A stretch of DNA of 64,000 bases, from positions 1-64,000 of the forward strand of contig DAOUET010000048.1 in assembly GCA_034430155.1 (NCBI GenBank). The letters are read 5' to 3'. Below the pieces are notes generated by a model. That model was given only the letters and a program-made list of their open reading frames with translations, had not been told where the DNA came from and made no database searches. Position 1 is the first letter of the stretch; every line of letters starts with the position of its first letter. Positions 43,451 through 52,462 of the stretch are shown here, in pieces. The stretch is from DAOUET01 sp034430155 (GTDB taxonomy: Bacteria > Chloroflexota > Anaerolineae > Anaerolineales > UBA4823). The translations under genes and the position numbers were made by a program.

Positions 43451-44494
43451 TTATTTCTCAGATACCTGTTCGGACGTGGGCAGTTCCGCTGACAATGGTT
43501 TCAGATCTTTCATACCACCTGAAGCTCCCGATAATGAGAAAAATAACAATCCAAGCAAGGTAGTAGGCAACATGACGATACCATGAAGCAGGATGCCATA
43601 ACTAAACCCGGTCGTTTGTTCGATGCCAAAAATCCCCAAGGCTAACACACAAATGTATTCAAATACGCCAAACCGCCCCGGGACGGAGGGGATCGATATG
43701 CCCGCCTGAAGGGCGATCAAAATAAGGAGTGAGGCGGTCAGGGGAAGGCGAATCCCGAGGGCCATTAAAGTAAGGTGGTTGTTCAAAACCGCGGTCCCCC
43801 ATATTAAAGCTGACCAGAGAGCAAGTTTAAGCAAATCTTGCCGGCTCTGCAATACATCTAAGCTTGCCAGTGCAGATAGAAATTTGTTGTTAGCGAAGGT
43901 CTTAATACGCTCTGGAAAATAAGCGATGATTGCTCCACCAATTCTGACAACCCAATCACGTTTAAAGGTGATGATAAAGGTGGCGATTGAGATCGCCAGG
44001 GCCAAACCAGCAAAGGTAAAGCCTGATTCGCTCACCCAGGCTGGTAGAGGGATCAAAAATAAAAGGAAAACGAACAGAAATGCATACGAAAGCATGTCGA
44101 GGATCTTTTCAATCAGGACTGTGCCTAGAATAAAGACACGTCCAGGGCCAAACCCACCGATGGTATAAGCCCGGCTAAGATCGCCGATCCTAGCAGGATA
44201 GATGGTATTCAACATTTGCCCTACCAAAAGTGCTGAAAAGGTTTTGGAAACTAGGATTTCCCTTCCACGCTTCCCCATTAGAACTTTCCACCGGATTGTC
44301 TTTCCTAAGGTGTTGATCCCCACGCTAAGTAACGCCAGCGCTACAAATTTGATGTCTGCCAGGGAAAGCACTTGCCATACCTCCTGGAGCGAAACATCCC
44401 GAAGGGCGAGGTACAGGGAAAGAAGGCTGATCAAGACTGCAATCCCACCCCGGAAATAGCTAGATGAAATTAGTCTCTTTACCACTGATTTCAT
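43451..44494 (-). CDS. LPG-synthase-TM/UPF0104-like membrane protein
   Basis: 347 residues with about seven to eight hydrophobic helices and the features of the lysylphosphatidylglycerol synthase transmembrane family. ARIGDLSRAY lies near residue 100, PSVPGRFGVFEY near residue 270, and a Ser/Gly-rich C-terminus follows. Relatives move or modify lipid-linked groups in polysaccharide and archaellum pathways. It may act as a flippase for the lipid-linked product of this cluster. The ATG at 44494 is chosen because it lies beyond the end of the polymerase gene; the frame opens at 44557. Confidence 0.82.
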   Translation of the reverse strand: MKSVVKRLISSSYFRGGIAVLISLLSLYLALRDVSLQEVWQVLSLADIKFVALALLSVGINTLGKTIRWKVLMGKRGREILVSKTFSALLVGQMLNTIYPARIGDLSRAYTIGGFGPGRVFILGTVLIEKILDMLSYAFLFVFLLFLIPLPAWVSESGFTFAGLALAISIATFIITFKRDWVVRIGGAIIAYFPERIKTFANNKFLSALASLDVLQSRQDLLKLALWSALIWGTAVLNNHLTLMALGIRLPLTASLLILIALQAGISIPSVPGRFGVFEYICVLALGIFGIEQTTGFSYGILLHGIVMLPTTLLGLLFFSLSGASGGMKDLKPLSAELPTSEQVSEK

Positions 44495-44505
44495 CTTAAA
44501 TCTCT

Positions 44506-45747
44506 TCAGGTAACGTATATGGTCCAAGCGGCCATGGTCAATCCCCACAAAGCCCAAACAATGGGGGCCGGGCGCACCATCCCCCAGGTAACCGCATCCG
44601 TCAATCCGTGTACCAGTAGGGCTATTTGGCTACCCAGGAAACCTGTTCCAACCCCCATGATCCATTTCTGATTTAGGGAGCGCCCCCTGTAGTAAATTTG
44701 CCAGGAGATCACTAGCACCAGGGCGGATATCGCCAGCCAGGACACCAATCCTGGAATGCCCATGTCAACCGCTACTTGTAGAAACAAATTATGAGCATGG
44801 GGTACACTGCCCGAAACAGTTAGAAAGAACGGGTAAAGGACACTTTCAATTTCCTTGTACAAACCCATGCCAATTCCAGTAAATGGAAAGTCTTGTATCA
44901 TGTAGATTGCCCGGGACCATATTTCAGCGCGCCCCTGGATTCCACCGATTGCATCGTTGGCGGTGACAATTTGGAGAAGTTGCTGCGGCCCAATCATGAC
45001 AATCGCCACGACGACCAATAGCAGTGCCAATGACAAAGCCAGCCATCCCTGCCGCCATCGCAATAAAGCGAGCAAGGCAAGTGCAGCAGCAAACCCCATC
45101 CAGGCGCCCCGGGATTTTGTAAGGATCAGAACGCCAGTCATCGCCAGGATTGCCATCACAAGTAAAAGACGATCAATCCGTCCCAACTCCTGCCAAGCAA
45201 ATATGATTAACGCTAACACAATCGGCAAGATTATCACCAGGCTTCCAGCCATTACGTTGGGGTGAACGGTATCAGCGAGAAGCTGGGGTAAGCGTGAATA
45301 TAAGGATTCAGGAACGAACGGCAGTTTGGCTTCAGATGGCCATTCGACACCGACCGCCGCGATGAGAACCAGACCCAATCCGGCGGCGGCTAGGCCGAGA
45401 ATCATGAGATGAAACCTGGGTGAGGTTGTTACCCAGTTGATGATGGCATAATAAAGAGCTATGCCGGTAAGTAACCGGTAAACCTGGGGATAGGTTATAT
45501 CTGGTAGGGAGGTAGCCCATAAAGTCACCAGAATCATCAATACAAGCAACCCGATAGCCCAATCAGCTGGAGTCCTCCGGCTTAACCGCCCATGCGCCAC
45601 CCATCGTACCAACCAGAAAAACGCGGAAACGCCAACAGCTATGGGGAGTAAGCGGGTCATAACCAGGCTAGCACCAATTACAATGGCAACCAACCAGATT
45701 TCAACCGAGGTTAGAAACAAGGCATATTTCTTATACTGCAGCACCAT
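44506..45747 (-). CDS. O-antigen ligase/polymerase-like membrane protein
   Basis: 413 residues with about eleven hydrophobic helices. The Wzy_C (O-antigen ligase) region is seen in FPFTGIGMGLYKEI and VPHAHNLFLQVAVDMGIPG, with the conserved His and Gly residues on the outer loop. It should join or polymerise lipid-linked oligosaccharides at the outer face of the membrane. It is the first polysaccharide gene downstream of the NusG paralogue. It precedes the flippase-like gene by 11 nt. Confidence 0.88.
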   Translation of the reverse strand: MVLQYKKYALFLTSVEIWLVAIVIGASLVMTRLLPIAVGVSAFFWLVRWVAHGRLSRRTPADWAIGLLVLMILVTLWATSLPDITYPQVYRLLTGIALYYAIINWVTTSPRFHLMILGLAAAGLGLVLIAAVGVEWPSEAKLPFVPESLYSRLPQLLADTVHPNVMAGSLVIILPIVLALIIFAWQELGRIDRLLLVMAILAMTGVLILTKSRGAWMGFAAALALLALLRWRQGWLALSLALLLVVVAIVMIGPQQLLQIVTANDAIGGIQGRAEIWSRAIYMIQDFPFTGIGMGLYKEIESVLYPFFLTVSGSVPHAHNLFLQVAVDMGIPGLVSWLAISALVLVISWQIYYRGRSLNQKWIMGVGTGFLGSQIALLVHGLTDAVTWGMVRPAPIVWALWGLTMAAWTIYVT

Positions 45748-46075
45748 TCAATTACCCAAATCAGAAAGATCACTTATTTCCAGTAAACAGATTCCCAAAC
45801 ACCCGAACCAAACATATGACCAGCACCAGCTAACAATGCTAATGTCAGCATGGCGTTGGTCACCGGAGGATCGTTACTATTTCCGAAGTATCATGAGCTG
45901 CCATACTGACCAGACTTTAGAAGCACACAGGCACATGGGGATATCCTAGCAACCAGAGGATATGTCCTCGACAAAGATTGTTAATCAGCTGACTTCCTGC
46001 GACACCTATCCCTTCGCGAGATACACTTATCTTAACGTAAATACCGATATGGCTGTCTCTTATCCTAAAGAACTG
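45748..46075 (-). promoter_or_regulatory. Leader region between the NusG paralogue and the polysaccharide operon
   Basis: A 328-nt gap with no gene. It holds an inverted repeat: ATATCCT (45941-45947) against AGGATAT (45957-45963), flanked by further GG/CC pairing. Specialised NusG proteins such as RfaH and LoaP act on elements in leaders of the operons they control. A stem-loop here would fit that, but the small size and lack of a known element sequence keep this uncertain. Confidence 0.3.
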
Positions 46076-46588
46076 CTATGAATTCCTATTGCGCTCGATT
46101 TGCCCTGCTTGTAGCTCAATGGGTATATGTCGATCACTGAGCATTTTTATCAACACTTTAACGCGCTCGCTCCCCGGCAGACGATGGTCAAAAATAGCTT
46201 CATAACCAGCGAAGGGACCCTCGCTGATCCTCACGTGATCTCCACGCTTTAAACCGTCGAAAAGTTCTCCACCAGCTTCGGCGATCTGCTCTACGCGCTT
46301 GCGAATGGCATGGATTAAATTATCGGGAACAGGGGCGGGCTCACCATCGAAGTTTACTAAGCCAATGGCGTGTGGCATCCACTGGAATGTAGAGAGACCG
46401 GTTTCGTCCAGGTTCACTTGAACAAACATATAACCAGGAAAATATGGCTTTAATTTTTTCGAACGAGGGTTAACGGGTTGCACACGCAAACGCGGAAAAA
46501 ACACCTCAAACCCCTGAGCGGAGGCTTGCCGCCAGAGCACCTCTTCTTTACGTGGCTTGCTTCGTAGCGCGTACCACTGGGTTGTCAT
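46076..46588 (-). CDS. Specialised NusG paralogue (RfaH/LoaP-like)
   Basis: A 170-residue transcription elongation factor. The NGN domain (about 4-105) has WYALRSKPRKEE, FPRLRV and KPYFPGYMFVQV. The KOW domain (about 112-165) begins LKRGDHVRISEGPFAGYEAIF. It binds RNA polymerase and prevents premature termination. Its position directly before a polysaccharide operon, away from secE and ribosomal protein genes, marks it as a dedicated antiterminator, not the housekeeping NusG. AAGGAG lies 7 nt upstream of the ATG. Confidence 0.88.
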   Translation of the reverse strand: MTTQWYALRSKPRKEEVLWRQASAQGFEVFFPRLRVQPVNPRSKKLKPYFPGYMFVQVNLDETGLSTFQWMPHAIGLVNFDGEPAPVPDNLIHAIRKRVEQIAEAGGELFDGLKRGDHVRISEGPFAGYEAIFDHRLPGSERVKVLIKMLSDRHIPIELQAGQIERNRNS

Positions 46589-46827
46589 TCATTCACTCCT
46601 TGAGAGTAGCGAGGATGCAAGAATTCGATATAAGGCAACCCCAGCGACATTCCCTTGTCGGGTAGAATTTACAAAAAATTCGCTTCGTGGGATTTTCCAC
46701 CTCTCCGAAGAGAATTCGCTCGAGCAACTGGATAGCCATTGTAACACTTAATCCATTCACCTATGTTTCGGCAACACTTAAAATTTTACCCGGCTATAAA
46801 AGCGCTATAGCCCGATAATCAACGATC

Positions 46828-47628
46828 TCAGACAACTTTCGTACTGATCACCCTCATTAAAAGGTTCCTGAAAGCCCAGAAGGGAATTAGAAGAATCAAA
46901 TGAATACAGGCGCTTATCCCAAATACAAGGGTTAGAGAATGTAATATTTGGTTTATAGTCGGAGCCAACCGTGAAATAAGCCAAGGACCAGCACCGGCCA
47001 ATGAAGCCAGGCCAATAATAATTCCTGCCATGATAGCTATAGGTAACCAAGAACGCCGATCAGAAGCAGATGGAAGCATTGTGCTGCTCACAGCAAAAGT
47101 CAGGTAAAACCACAACCAAAAATCAGGCCGGTCTGGCAATTTCATGAGCATCTCCACCAGGGCAATCCAATCACTACGGGCAAAACCATCCCACAAAGTC
47201 ATAAGCCCCAACGGAACCAAACTGGCGTATATTACGAAGCCGCTGCCCGTTAGAAGAGGAGCGCTTCCGATGATAGCATCGCGCAGCACGTCCACATTTG
47301 CTGTCTCAACGAAACCCAATCGTAAACGACCGTCTGGGAGAGCTTGGGGCAATAGGGAAAATTTACCAGTTTGGACCCCCAATAAACGCGCCGTAATGAA
47401 ATGCCCAATTTCATGCAGCAGCACACCTGGCAAGAGCAATAATGAAAAAAGCGCCAGAGCAACGTCTACCCGGCGAGTGACCAACAAGAGTAATGCCTGA
47501 GTCTCAAAGTGCAGACGCCTCTGTAATAAGGTGAGCACCACCAATAGAATGATAAGCCATGCAAGAGCTATGAACCCATCCACGAAATCACTGACCAGCC
47601 AGGTACCCCTGAGCTGCAGCTTGAGCAA
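46828..47628 (-). CDS. M50-like membrane metalloprotease or relative
   Basis: About 266 residues with five to six hydrophobic helices. HEIGH (72-76) inside a hydrophobic helix (LLPGVLLHEIGHFITA) is the zinc-binding HExxH of site-2-type proteases. The usual distal LDG or NxxPxxxxDG motif is not clear, so activity is uncertain. It is the last gene after tpiA on the minus strand. The TTG at 47628 overlaps tpiA by 41 nt; a GTG at 47583 beyond the tpiA stop is an equally possible start. Neither has a clear ribosome site. Confidence 0.72.
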   Translation of the reverse strand: MLKLQLRGTWLVSDFVDGFIALAWLIILLVVLTLLQRRLHFETQALLLLVTRRVDVALALFSLLLLPGVLLHEIGHFITARLLGVQTGKFSLLPQALPDGRLRLGFVETANVDVLRDAIIGSAPLLTGSGFVIYASLVPLGLMTLWDGFARSDWIALVEMLMKLPDRPDFWLWFYLTFAVSSTMLPSASDRRSWLPIAIMAGIIIGLASLAGAGPWLISRLAPTINQILHSLTLVFGISACIHLILLIPFWAFRNLLMRVISTKVV

Positions 47629-48364
47629 TTTTAATGAACTCAGCGGCCTTCAAACTGGCGCCGCCCACCAAGGCACCATCAATATCAGATTGGAGGAAGA
47701 AATCAGCAGCATTCTCCGCCTTGACCGAGCCTCCATATAAAATCCTTACTGCCTCAGCCACCTCCTGCCCATATAATTCAGCTATTGACGAGCGGACGAC
47801 CCCACCAATGACAGTATTTGCCCCCTGTGCTGTAGCAGCACGACCAGTCCCAATTGCCCAAATTGGCTCGTAAGCGATTACCAAGGTGCTGCCATCAGTA
47901 ATATCTATCCTGGCAAGCCCTTCCTTGATCTGGCGGAGAATCACCTCCTCGGTAAGCCTCGCTTCATTCTCTTGTAACGTCTCACCCACACAGACGATAG
48001 GCACAATGCCATGGGAAAGCGCAGATTGCACTTTACGGTTGACCGTGGAATCCGTTTCACCAAAATAAGCGCGCCGTTCAGAATGCCCAATGATAACGTA
48101 CTTACATAGCTCAGCCACCATCGATGGCGATACCTCGCCAGTAAAGGCGCCAGCAATCTCCCAATGCATATTCTGAGCGCCTAAGGCAATATCAGTTCCT
48201 GCCAAAAGGGCAGAAACCGCCAACAAGGTAGTGAAAGGAGGACAGAGCACCCGGTCTATGCCTGAGACAGCCTGCAAGCCAGGCACCATTTCAGAGACTA
48301 AGTGGCGAGCTTCTGCCACGGTTTTATGCATCTTCCAATTACCTGCCACGAATGGTTTACGCAT
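47588..48364 (-). CDS. tpiA: Triosephosphate isomerase
   Basis: Interconverts dihydroxyacetone phosphate and glyceraldehyde 3-phosphate. The 258-residue barrel has the catalytic Lys at 11 in GNWKMHK, His at 94 in IIGHSERR and Glu at 166 in AYEPIWAIGTG. The phosphate-binding LYGGSVKAEN and ALVGGASL are near the C-terminus. GAGG lies upstream of the ATG. It is third in the gap-pgk-tpiA series, 149 nt after pgk, with a stem-loop and a possible TATAAT (minus strand, 48414-48419) in between. Confidence 0.96.
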   Translation of the reverse strand: MRKPFVAGNWKMHKTVAEARHLVSEMVPGLQAVSGIDRVLCPPFTTLLAVSALLAGTDIALGAQNMHWEIAGAFTGEVSPSMVAELCKYVIIGHSERRAYFGETDSTVNRKVQSALSHGIVPIVCVGETLQENEARLTEEVILRQIKEGLARIDITDGSTLVIAYEPIWAIGTGRAATAQGANTVIGGVVRSSIAELYGQEVAEAVRILYGGSVKAENAADFFLQSDIDGALVGGASLKAAEFIKIAQAAAQGYLAGQ

Positions 48365-48443
48365 TTTTTTACCTCAATGTTTGGATGTAAAATAACTTTG
48401 AGAAGAGGGTGCAATTATATTAAATTTTCGTTCTCAGGGAAAT

Positions 48444-48485
48444 ATGCGGGTTTTCGCATTAGCTATGAAAGGCGAAAACCCGCAT
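48444..48485 (-). promoter_or_regulatory. Stem-loop between pgk and tpiA
   Basis: ATGCGGGTTTTCGC (48444-48457) and its exact complement (48472-48485) form a 14-bp stem with a 14-nt loop. No U-tract follows in the direction of transcription, so read-through into tpiA is expected. It may act in mRNA processing or protection or cause partial termination. Confidence 0.6.
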
Positions 48486-48513
48486 TCCGATTCAATAAAT
48501 TAGCCAGGTTGCA

Positions 48514-49692
48514 TTACGACTTGTCTTGCAAGGCAGCAAGCCCAGGGAGTTCTCTGCCTTCCAGCATCTCCAAAGAGGCGCCCCCTCCAGTTGAGATATG
48601 GGTAATCTTGTCTGCCACACCCGCTTTTTGTACCGCTGCGACCGAATCGCCGCCACCAACAATCGATGTGGCTTTTGAGCTTGCAACCGCTTTCGCCAGG
48701 TTAAAAGTGCCTTCTGCAAAGCGAGGAAATTCGAATACACCCATGGGTCCATTCCAGACCACCGTGCCAGCATCGGCAATCACCTTACCGAACGATTTCA
48801 CTGTCTCCGGCCCGATATCCAATATCCTCCAACCAACGGGGACGGGACCCATGGCCATCGTCTTTTTCTCAGCATCCTCTGCAAATTTGTCCGCGATGAC
48901 CACATCCACAGGCAATCGGAGATGGTTGCCGCCCTCTTTGAGTAGTTCTCGAGCAGTCTCCAAGGCGTCATCCTCCACGAGGGAATCCCCTACCGGGTAG
49001 CCCTGAGCTTTGAAGAAGGTGTTTGCCATACCTCCACCGATGAGGACTTGATCGGCATTCTTCAGCAAATTCCGGATAACACCAATCTTGTCACTGACCT
49101 TGGCGCCTCCCAAGATGGCGACAAAGGGTCGTTCTGGGTCCGCAATAGCCTGACCCAGGTAGCGAATCTCCTTCTCCATCAAAAATCCTGCCACCGATGG
49201 CAGATAATGAGTCACACCTTCGGTTGAGGCGTGGGCGCGATGTGCCGAACCAAAGGCATCGTCGACAAACACCTGTGCCAGTGAAGCCATCTGTTTTGCA
49301 AGTTCAGGATCATTCTTAGTCTCTCCCTCGTGGAAACGGGTATTTTCCAGCACCAGGACCTGCCCCGGTTTGAGGGAGCTGGCAGATTTCTCTGCAACAG
49401 GACCGATACAATCCTCGGTAAAGGCAACTGGCTTCCCAAGCAGATCACTGAGGGGTTCAACAACCGGTCGAAGGGAAAATTCTGGCTTTGCTTGACCTTT
49501 TGGCCGTCCTAAATGGGAACAAAGGATCAAGCTGGCGCCCTGATCAAGCAGGTAATTAAGCGTTGGCAGGGCAGCCCGGATGCGAGAATCATCAGTCACC
49601 TTGCCGTCCTTAACGGGCACGTTGAAGTCAACCCGCACTAACACGCGTTTGTCTTTTACATCAATATCTTTAACCGTCTTCTTGTTAAACAT
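48514..49692 (-). CDS. pgk: Phosphoglycerate kinase
   Basis: Converts 1,3-bisphosphoglycerate and ADP to 3-phosphoglycerate and ATP. 392 residues, the usual bacterial length. The N-terminal substrate motif is RVDFNVPVKDGKVTDD and SHLGRPKG follows. The hinge and nucleotide site are seen in ILGGAKVSDKIGV, WNGPMGVFE and VGGGDSVAAV. The ATG at 49692 is chosen because GGAGGG lies 5 nt upstream; an earlier ATG at 49713 has no such site. It is second in the gap-pgk-tpiA series. Confidence 0.96.
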   Translation of the reverse strand: MFNKKTVKDIDVKDKRVLVRVDFNVPVKDGKVTDDSRIRAALPTLNYLLDQGASLILCSHLGRPKGQAKPEFSLRPVVEPLSDLLGKPVAFTEDCIGPVAEKSASSLKPGQVLVLENTRFHEGETKNDPELAKQMASLAQVFVDDAFGSAHRAHASTEGVTHYLPSVAGFLMEKEIRYLGQAIADPERPFVAILGGAKVSDKIGVIRNLLKNADQVLIGGGMANTFFKAQGYPVGDSLVEDDALETARELLKEGGNHLRLPVDVVIADKFAEDAEKKTMAMGPVPVGWRILDIGPETVKSFGKVIADAGTVVWNGPMGVFEFPRFAEGTFNLAKAVASSKATSIVGGGDSVAAVQKAGVADKITHISTGGGASLEMLEGRELPGLAALQDKS

Positions 49693-49717
49693 ACAGCCCT
49701 CCAGACCAAACATTGCC

Positions 49718-49757
49718 TAGGGTAAGGTGGAAGTACCGACTTCCCTTGTTTACCCTA
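49718..49757 (-). promoter_or_regulatory. Stem-loop between gap and pgk
   Basis: TAGGGTAA (49718-49725) pairs with TTACCCTA (49750-49757). An inner GGAAGT/ACTTCC stem (49729-49744) closes on a 4-nt loop. No U-tract follows on the minus strand. Together with the stem-loop after pgk it suggests processed or segmentally stabilised glycolytic mRNA. Confidence 0.55.
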
Positions 49758-49760
49758 ACC

Positions 49761-50795
49761 TCAGAGTGATTTGGCCATCTTTGCAGCGAGGTCGGCTGTG
49801 CGGACTGAATAACCCCATTCGTTGTCATACCAGGCTACAACTTTAACCATGGTGCTATCCATTACCATATTAGATAAGGCATCGATTATTGAGGATCGCG
49901 GGTCCCCTTTATAATCCATGGAAACCAAAGGCTCTTCAGAGTAGCCCAAAATCCCCTTCATGGGTCCTTCAGCCGCAGCCTTGAATGCCGCGTTCAGGCC
50001 CTCCAAGCTGGTCGATTTCTCCACTTCGACCACAAAATCAACAATCGACACGGTCGGAGTGGGTACGCGCAGGGCGAAGCCGTCAAATTTACCCTTAAGA
50101 TCAGGGATCACCAGGGCCAACGCCTTGGCCGCCCCGGTGGTGGTTGGGATAATATTCAAGCCAGCAGCCCGCGCTCGACGCAGGTCTTTATGAGCCAAAT
50201 CCAGAATGCGCTGGTCATTGGTGTAGGAATGGATGGTTGTCATCAAACCGCGGATAATCCGGAAATTATCATGAACCACCTTGGCAGCCGGTGCCAGGCA
50301 GTTGGTGGTGCAAGAGGCATTAGAGACGACATGATGCTTGGCCGGATCGTACTGCTCATCATTGACACCGAGCACAACCGTAAGATCCTCATTTTTTGCG
50401 GGCGATGAAATAATAACTTTCTTAGCACCACCCTGCTCAATATGGACGTTCGCGCCGGGTTTTCCCTTGGAGGGATCTCCCTTGGCATCCCTGAAGACAC
50501 CCGTCGATTCGATCACGATCGTGACTCCCAGATCCTTCCAGGGCAATTTGCCAGGATCTTTTTCAGCGAACACCTTAATGCGCTTACCATCTACCAGCAG
50601 GTCACCATTCTGAACTTCTACCGTACCCGGATAGATGCCATAATTTGAATCGTACTTGAATAAATGGGCGTTGGTCTCAGCATCAAACAGATCGTTTACT
50701 GCGACCACCACAAGCTGATCGCTGTGAAAATCATTCACCGCTTTCAAGACCTGTCTTCCTATGCGGCCAAAACCATTGATGCCTATTTTTGTCAT
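49761..50795 (-). CDS. gap: Type I glyceraldehyde-3-phosphate dehydrogenase
   Basis: Oxidises glyceraldehyde 3-phosphate to 1,3-bisphosphoglycerate with a pyridine nucleotide. The 344-residue protein has the Rossmann start KIGINGFGRIGRQV, the catalytic Cys in NASCTTNCLAP and the C-terminal WYDNEWGYS. The Asp of AVNDL after the second strand is typical of enzymes preferring NAD. The ATG at 50795 is chosen because GGAGG lies 7 nt upstream; the ATG at 50801 abuts that site. It lies 94 nt after yvcK and before pgk. Confidence 0.96.
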   Translation of the reverse strand: MTKIGINGFGRIGRQVLKAVNDFHSDQLVVVAVNDLFDAETNAHLFKYDSNYGIYPGTVEVQNGDLLVDGKRIKVFAEKDPGKLPWKDLGVTIVIESTGVFRDAKGDPSKGKPGANVHIEQGGAKKVIISSPAKNEDLTVVLGVNDEQYDPAKHHVVSNASCTTNCLAPAAKVVHDNFRIIRGLMTTIHSYTNDQRILDLAHKDLRRARAAGLNIIPTTTGAAKALALVIPDLKGKFDGFALRVPTPTVSIVDFVVEVEKSTSLEGLNAAFKAAAEGPMKGILGYSEEPLVSMDYKGDPRSSIIDALSNMVMDSTMVKVVAWYDNEWGYSVRTADLAAKMAKSL

Positions 50796-50837
50796 TGTCA
50801 TCCTCCAATCTTGAGTTTTTTCGTATTTAGTTTAATA

Positions 50838-50851
50838 TCGGCAGCTGCCGA
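50838..50851. promoter_or_regulatory. Perfect palindrome upstream of gap
   Basis: TCGGCAGCTGCCGA is a 14-nt perfect palindrome about 43 nt before the gap start codon, in the gap between yvcK and gap. It could be an operator half-site pair for a dimeric repressor or a small hairpin. No regulator gene for it is visible nearby. Confidence 0.35.
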
Positions 50852-50889
50852 ATGATTTGCGAGAATACGCTATTCGCCCACTAAAGCAT

Positions 50890-52227
50890 TTATTCTATCA
50901 AAGGACCAGTCCTCTCATGCAGTAAATCGATCAAGGCCTTGGCAAGTTTTGCAGAATCATGGCGCCAGGGACTGGCATGATCCACCAGATCAGCCCGATA
51001 GACTGCATAATCTGCATCCAAATCAGTTTCGGTCGATACCCATTGGATCCCCTCTGGCAAATCGTCATAGATCTCGCGATTGGCGACCACCAGATCGAAA
51101 AGACCGCTACCAGCATGGTCTTCGATAGCCCGAATGTGATCCCCACATGTGTACCCATCCGTCTCCCCCGGCTGTGCTGCCACATTACATACGTAAACCT
51201 TAAAAGCGCGGCTTGAGCGAATCGCGGCGCAGATATCGGGTACAAGCAAGTTGGTTAAAATGCTGGTATACAGGCTTCCGGGACCGATCACGAGCATGTC
51301 TGCCGCCAGAATAGCTTGAATGGCCTGTGGAAAGGCTTGTGGGGAATTGGGCTCCAGCCAAACACGGCGCACTTTACCGTTGCTCTTGGGGATCCGGCTT
51401 TCTCCTTCCACCCGCACTTCATTCAGGCGATAAGGCAACATTACATCGGCGACCAGACGGACATCGTGTAAAGTGGCGGGCAGCACACGCCCACTCACCG
51501 ACAGCACCCGCCCAGATTCAGCAATGGCTTCTTCGAAACTGCCGGTAATTTCTGCCAGCGCGGTGATAAATAAATTGCCAAAAGAATGGCCATCCAGCCC
51601 GATCGTTCCATTTGGAAAGCGGTACTGAAAAAGCTGCGCCAACATGGCCTCATCATTGGAAAGCGCGGCCAGACAATTGCGAATATCGCCGGGTGGCAGA
51701 ATGCCTATCGAACGTCGCAGACGCCCTGATGAGCCACCATCATCTGCCACCGTGACAATAGCCGTGATATTGTTACTATATTCCTTCAAACCGCGCAGCA
51801 ATGTTGATAGGCCGTGACCCCCACCAATCGCCACAATTCGAGGGCCGCGCTCTTTACGGCGGTGCACCGCCAAGGCATCTACCACGTGACGCCCAGTAGG
51901 TAAGAACGGCGCCATCAAAGCACGATTCAAACCCCAAATGCCCCCTAAAATCAAAACTACCCCAATACCACCAAAAATCAGAACACGCACCATACGTGGC
52001 AAGAATCGCAGGGAGGCAGCTGAGACCAGCGGTAGCCACCAAGTTTCCGGGGCGGTGCGATAAAAATCTAATAATAAAAGTGCCAGTCCTACCCCAGTTA
52101 AAGTTATTCCAAACAGAAGTGCTCCCAGCCAGCGTTTCACCCCCAATCCTGGAATCAACCACCGGGAACTATGCGCAATACTTTCCTTTAATCGTTGGAT
52201 CTTGGAGCTGGATACATTCTTCTCCAT
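50890..52227 (-). CDS. yvcK: YvcK/CofD-like gluconeogenesis factor with N-terminal membrane region
   Basis: A 445-residue protein. Two hydrophobic helices (about 30-110) precede the YvcK domain, which opens IVAIGGGHGLSTLLRGLK and has VADDGGSSGRLRRSIG, LPPGDIRNCLAALS and MLVIGPGSLYTSIL. YvcK proteins bind UDP-sugars and are needed for growth on gluconeogenic carbon sources and for cell-wall homeostasis in Bacillus; CofD relatives are transferases. Placement directly before gap fits a link with central carbon flow. A TATGAT box ends 8 nt before the ATG and no Shine-Dalgarno sequence is seen. Confidence 0.88.
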   Translation of the reverse strand: MEKNVSSSKIQRLKESIAHSSRWLIPGLGVKRWLGALLFGITLTGVGLALLLLDFYRTAPETWWLPLVSAASLRFLPRMVRVLIFGGIGVVLILGGIWGLNRALMAPFLPTGRHVVDALAVHRRKERGPRIVAIGGGHGLSTLLRGLKEYSNNITAIVTVADDGGSSGRLRRSIGILPPGDIRNCLAALSNDEAMLAQLFQYRFPNGTIGLDGHSFGNLFITALAEITGSFEEAIAESGRVLSVSGRVLPATLHDVRLVADVMLPYRLNEVRVEGESRIPKSNGKVRRVWLEPNSPQAFPQAIQAILAADMLVIGPGSLYTSILTNLLVPDICAAIRSSRAFKVYVCNVAAQPGETDGYTCGDHIRAIEDHAGSGLFDLVVANREIYDDLPEGIQWVSTETDLDADYAVYRADLVDHASPWRHDSAKLAKALIDLLHERTGPLIE

Positions 52228-52235
52228 ACATGGTG

Positions 52236-52244
52236 ATCATAGCA
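52236..52244 (-). promoter_or_regulatory. Extended -10 promoter of yvcK
   Basis: On the minus strand TGCTATGAT ends 8 nt before the ATG at 52227. This arrangement would give an mRNA that starts at or within a few nt of the start codon. It drives the yvcK-gap-pgk-tpiA direction. Confidence 0.4.
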
Positions 52245-52446
52245 GCCTTTTGGAGAGTCGTCAACGGTTACACGCTGACAGCTGATTTTTGGGGAAAGGA
52301 TTATCGTAAGGCTGCGTGCGATACTGGCTATGACCATAAAGATAAGAAGAGGTGCGGAAGTCTGCTATATGCATGGGGGCTAAACAAAGCAACACACCAA
52401 ATCTCTTTGTGGCGAACCAGTGCGAAACCCGAACTCCTGTTAATTA

Positions 52447-52455
52447 TGCTATACT
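52447..52455 (+). promoter_or_regulatory. Extended -10 promoter of the ROK kinase
   Basis: TGCTATACT with the -10 box at 52450-52455. The ATG at 52463 follows after 7 nt and there is no Shine-Dalgarno sequence, so a leaderless mRNA is likely. The box lies inside the longer open frame that starts at 52352, which argues for the internal ATG as start. Confidence 0.45.
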
Positions 52456-52462
52456 TCAATTT

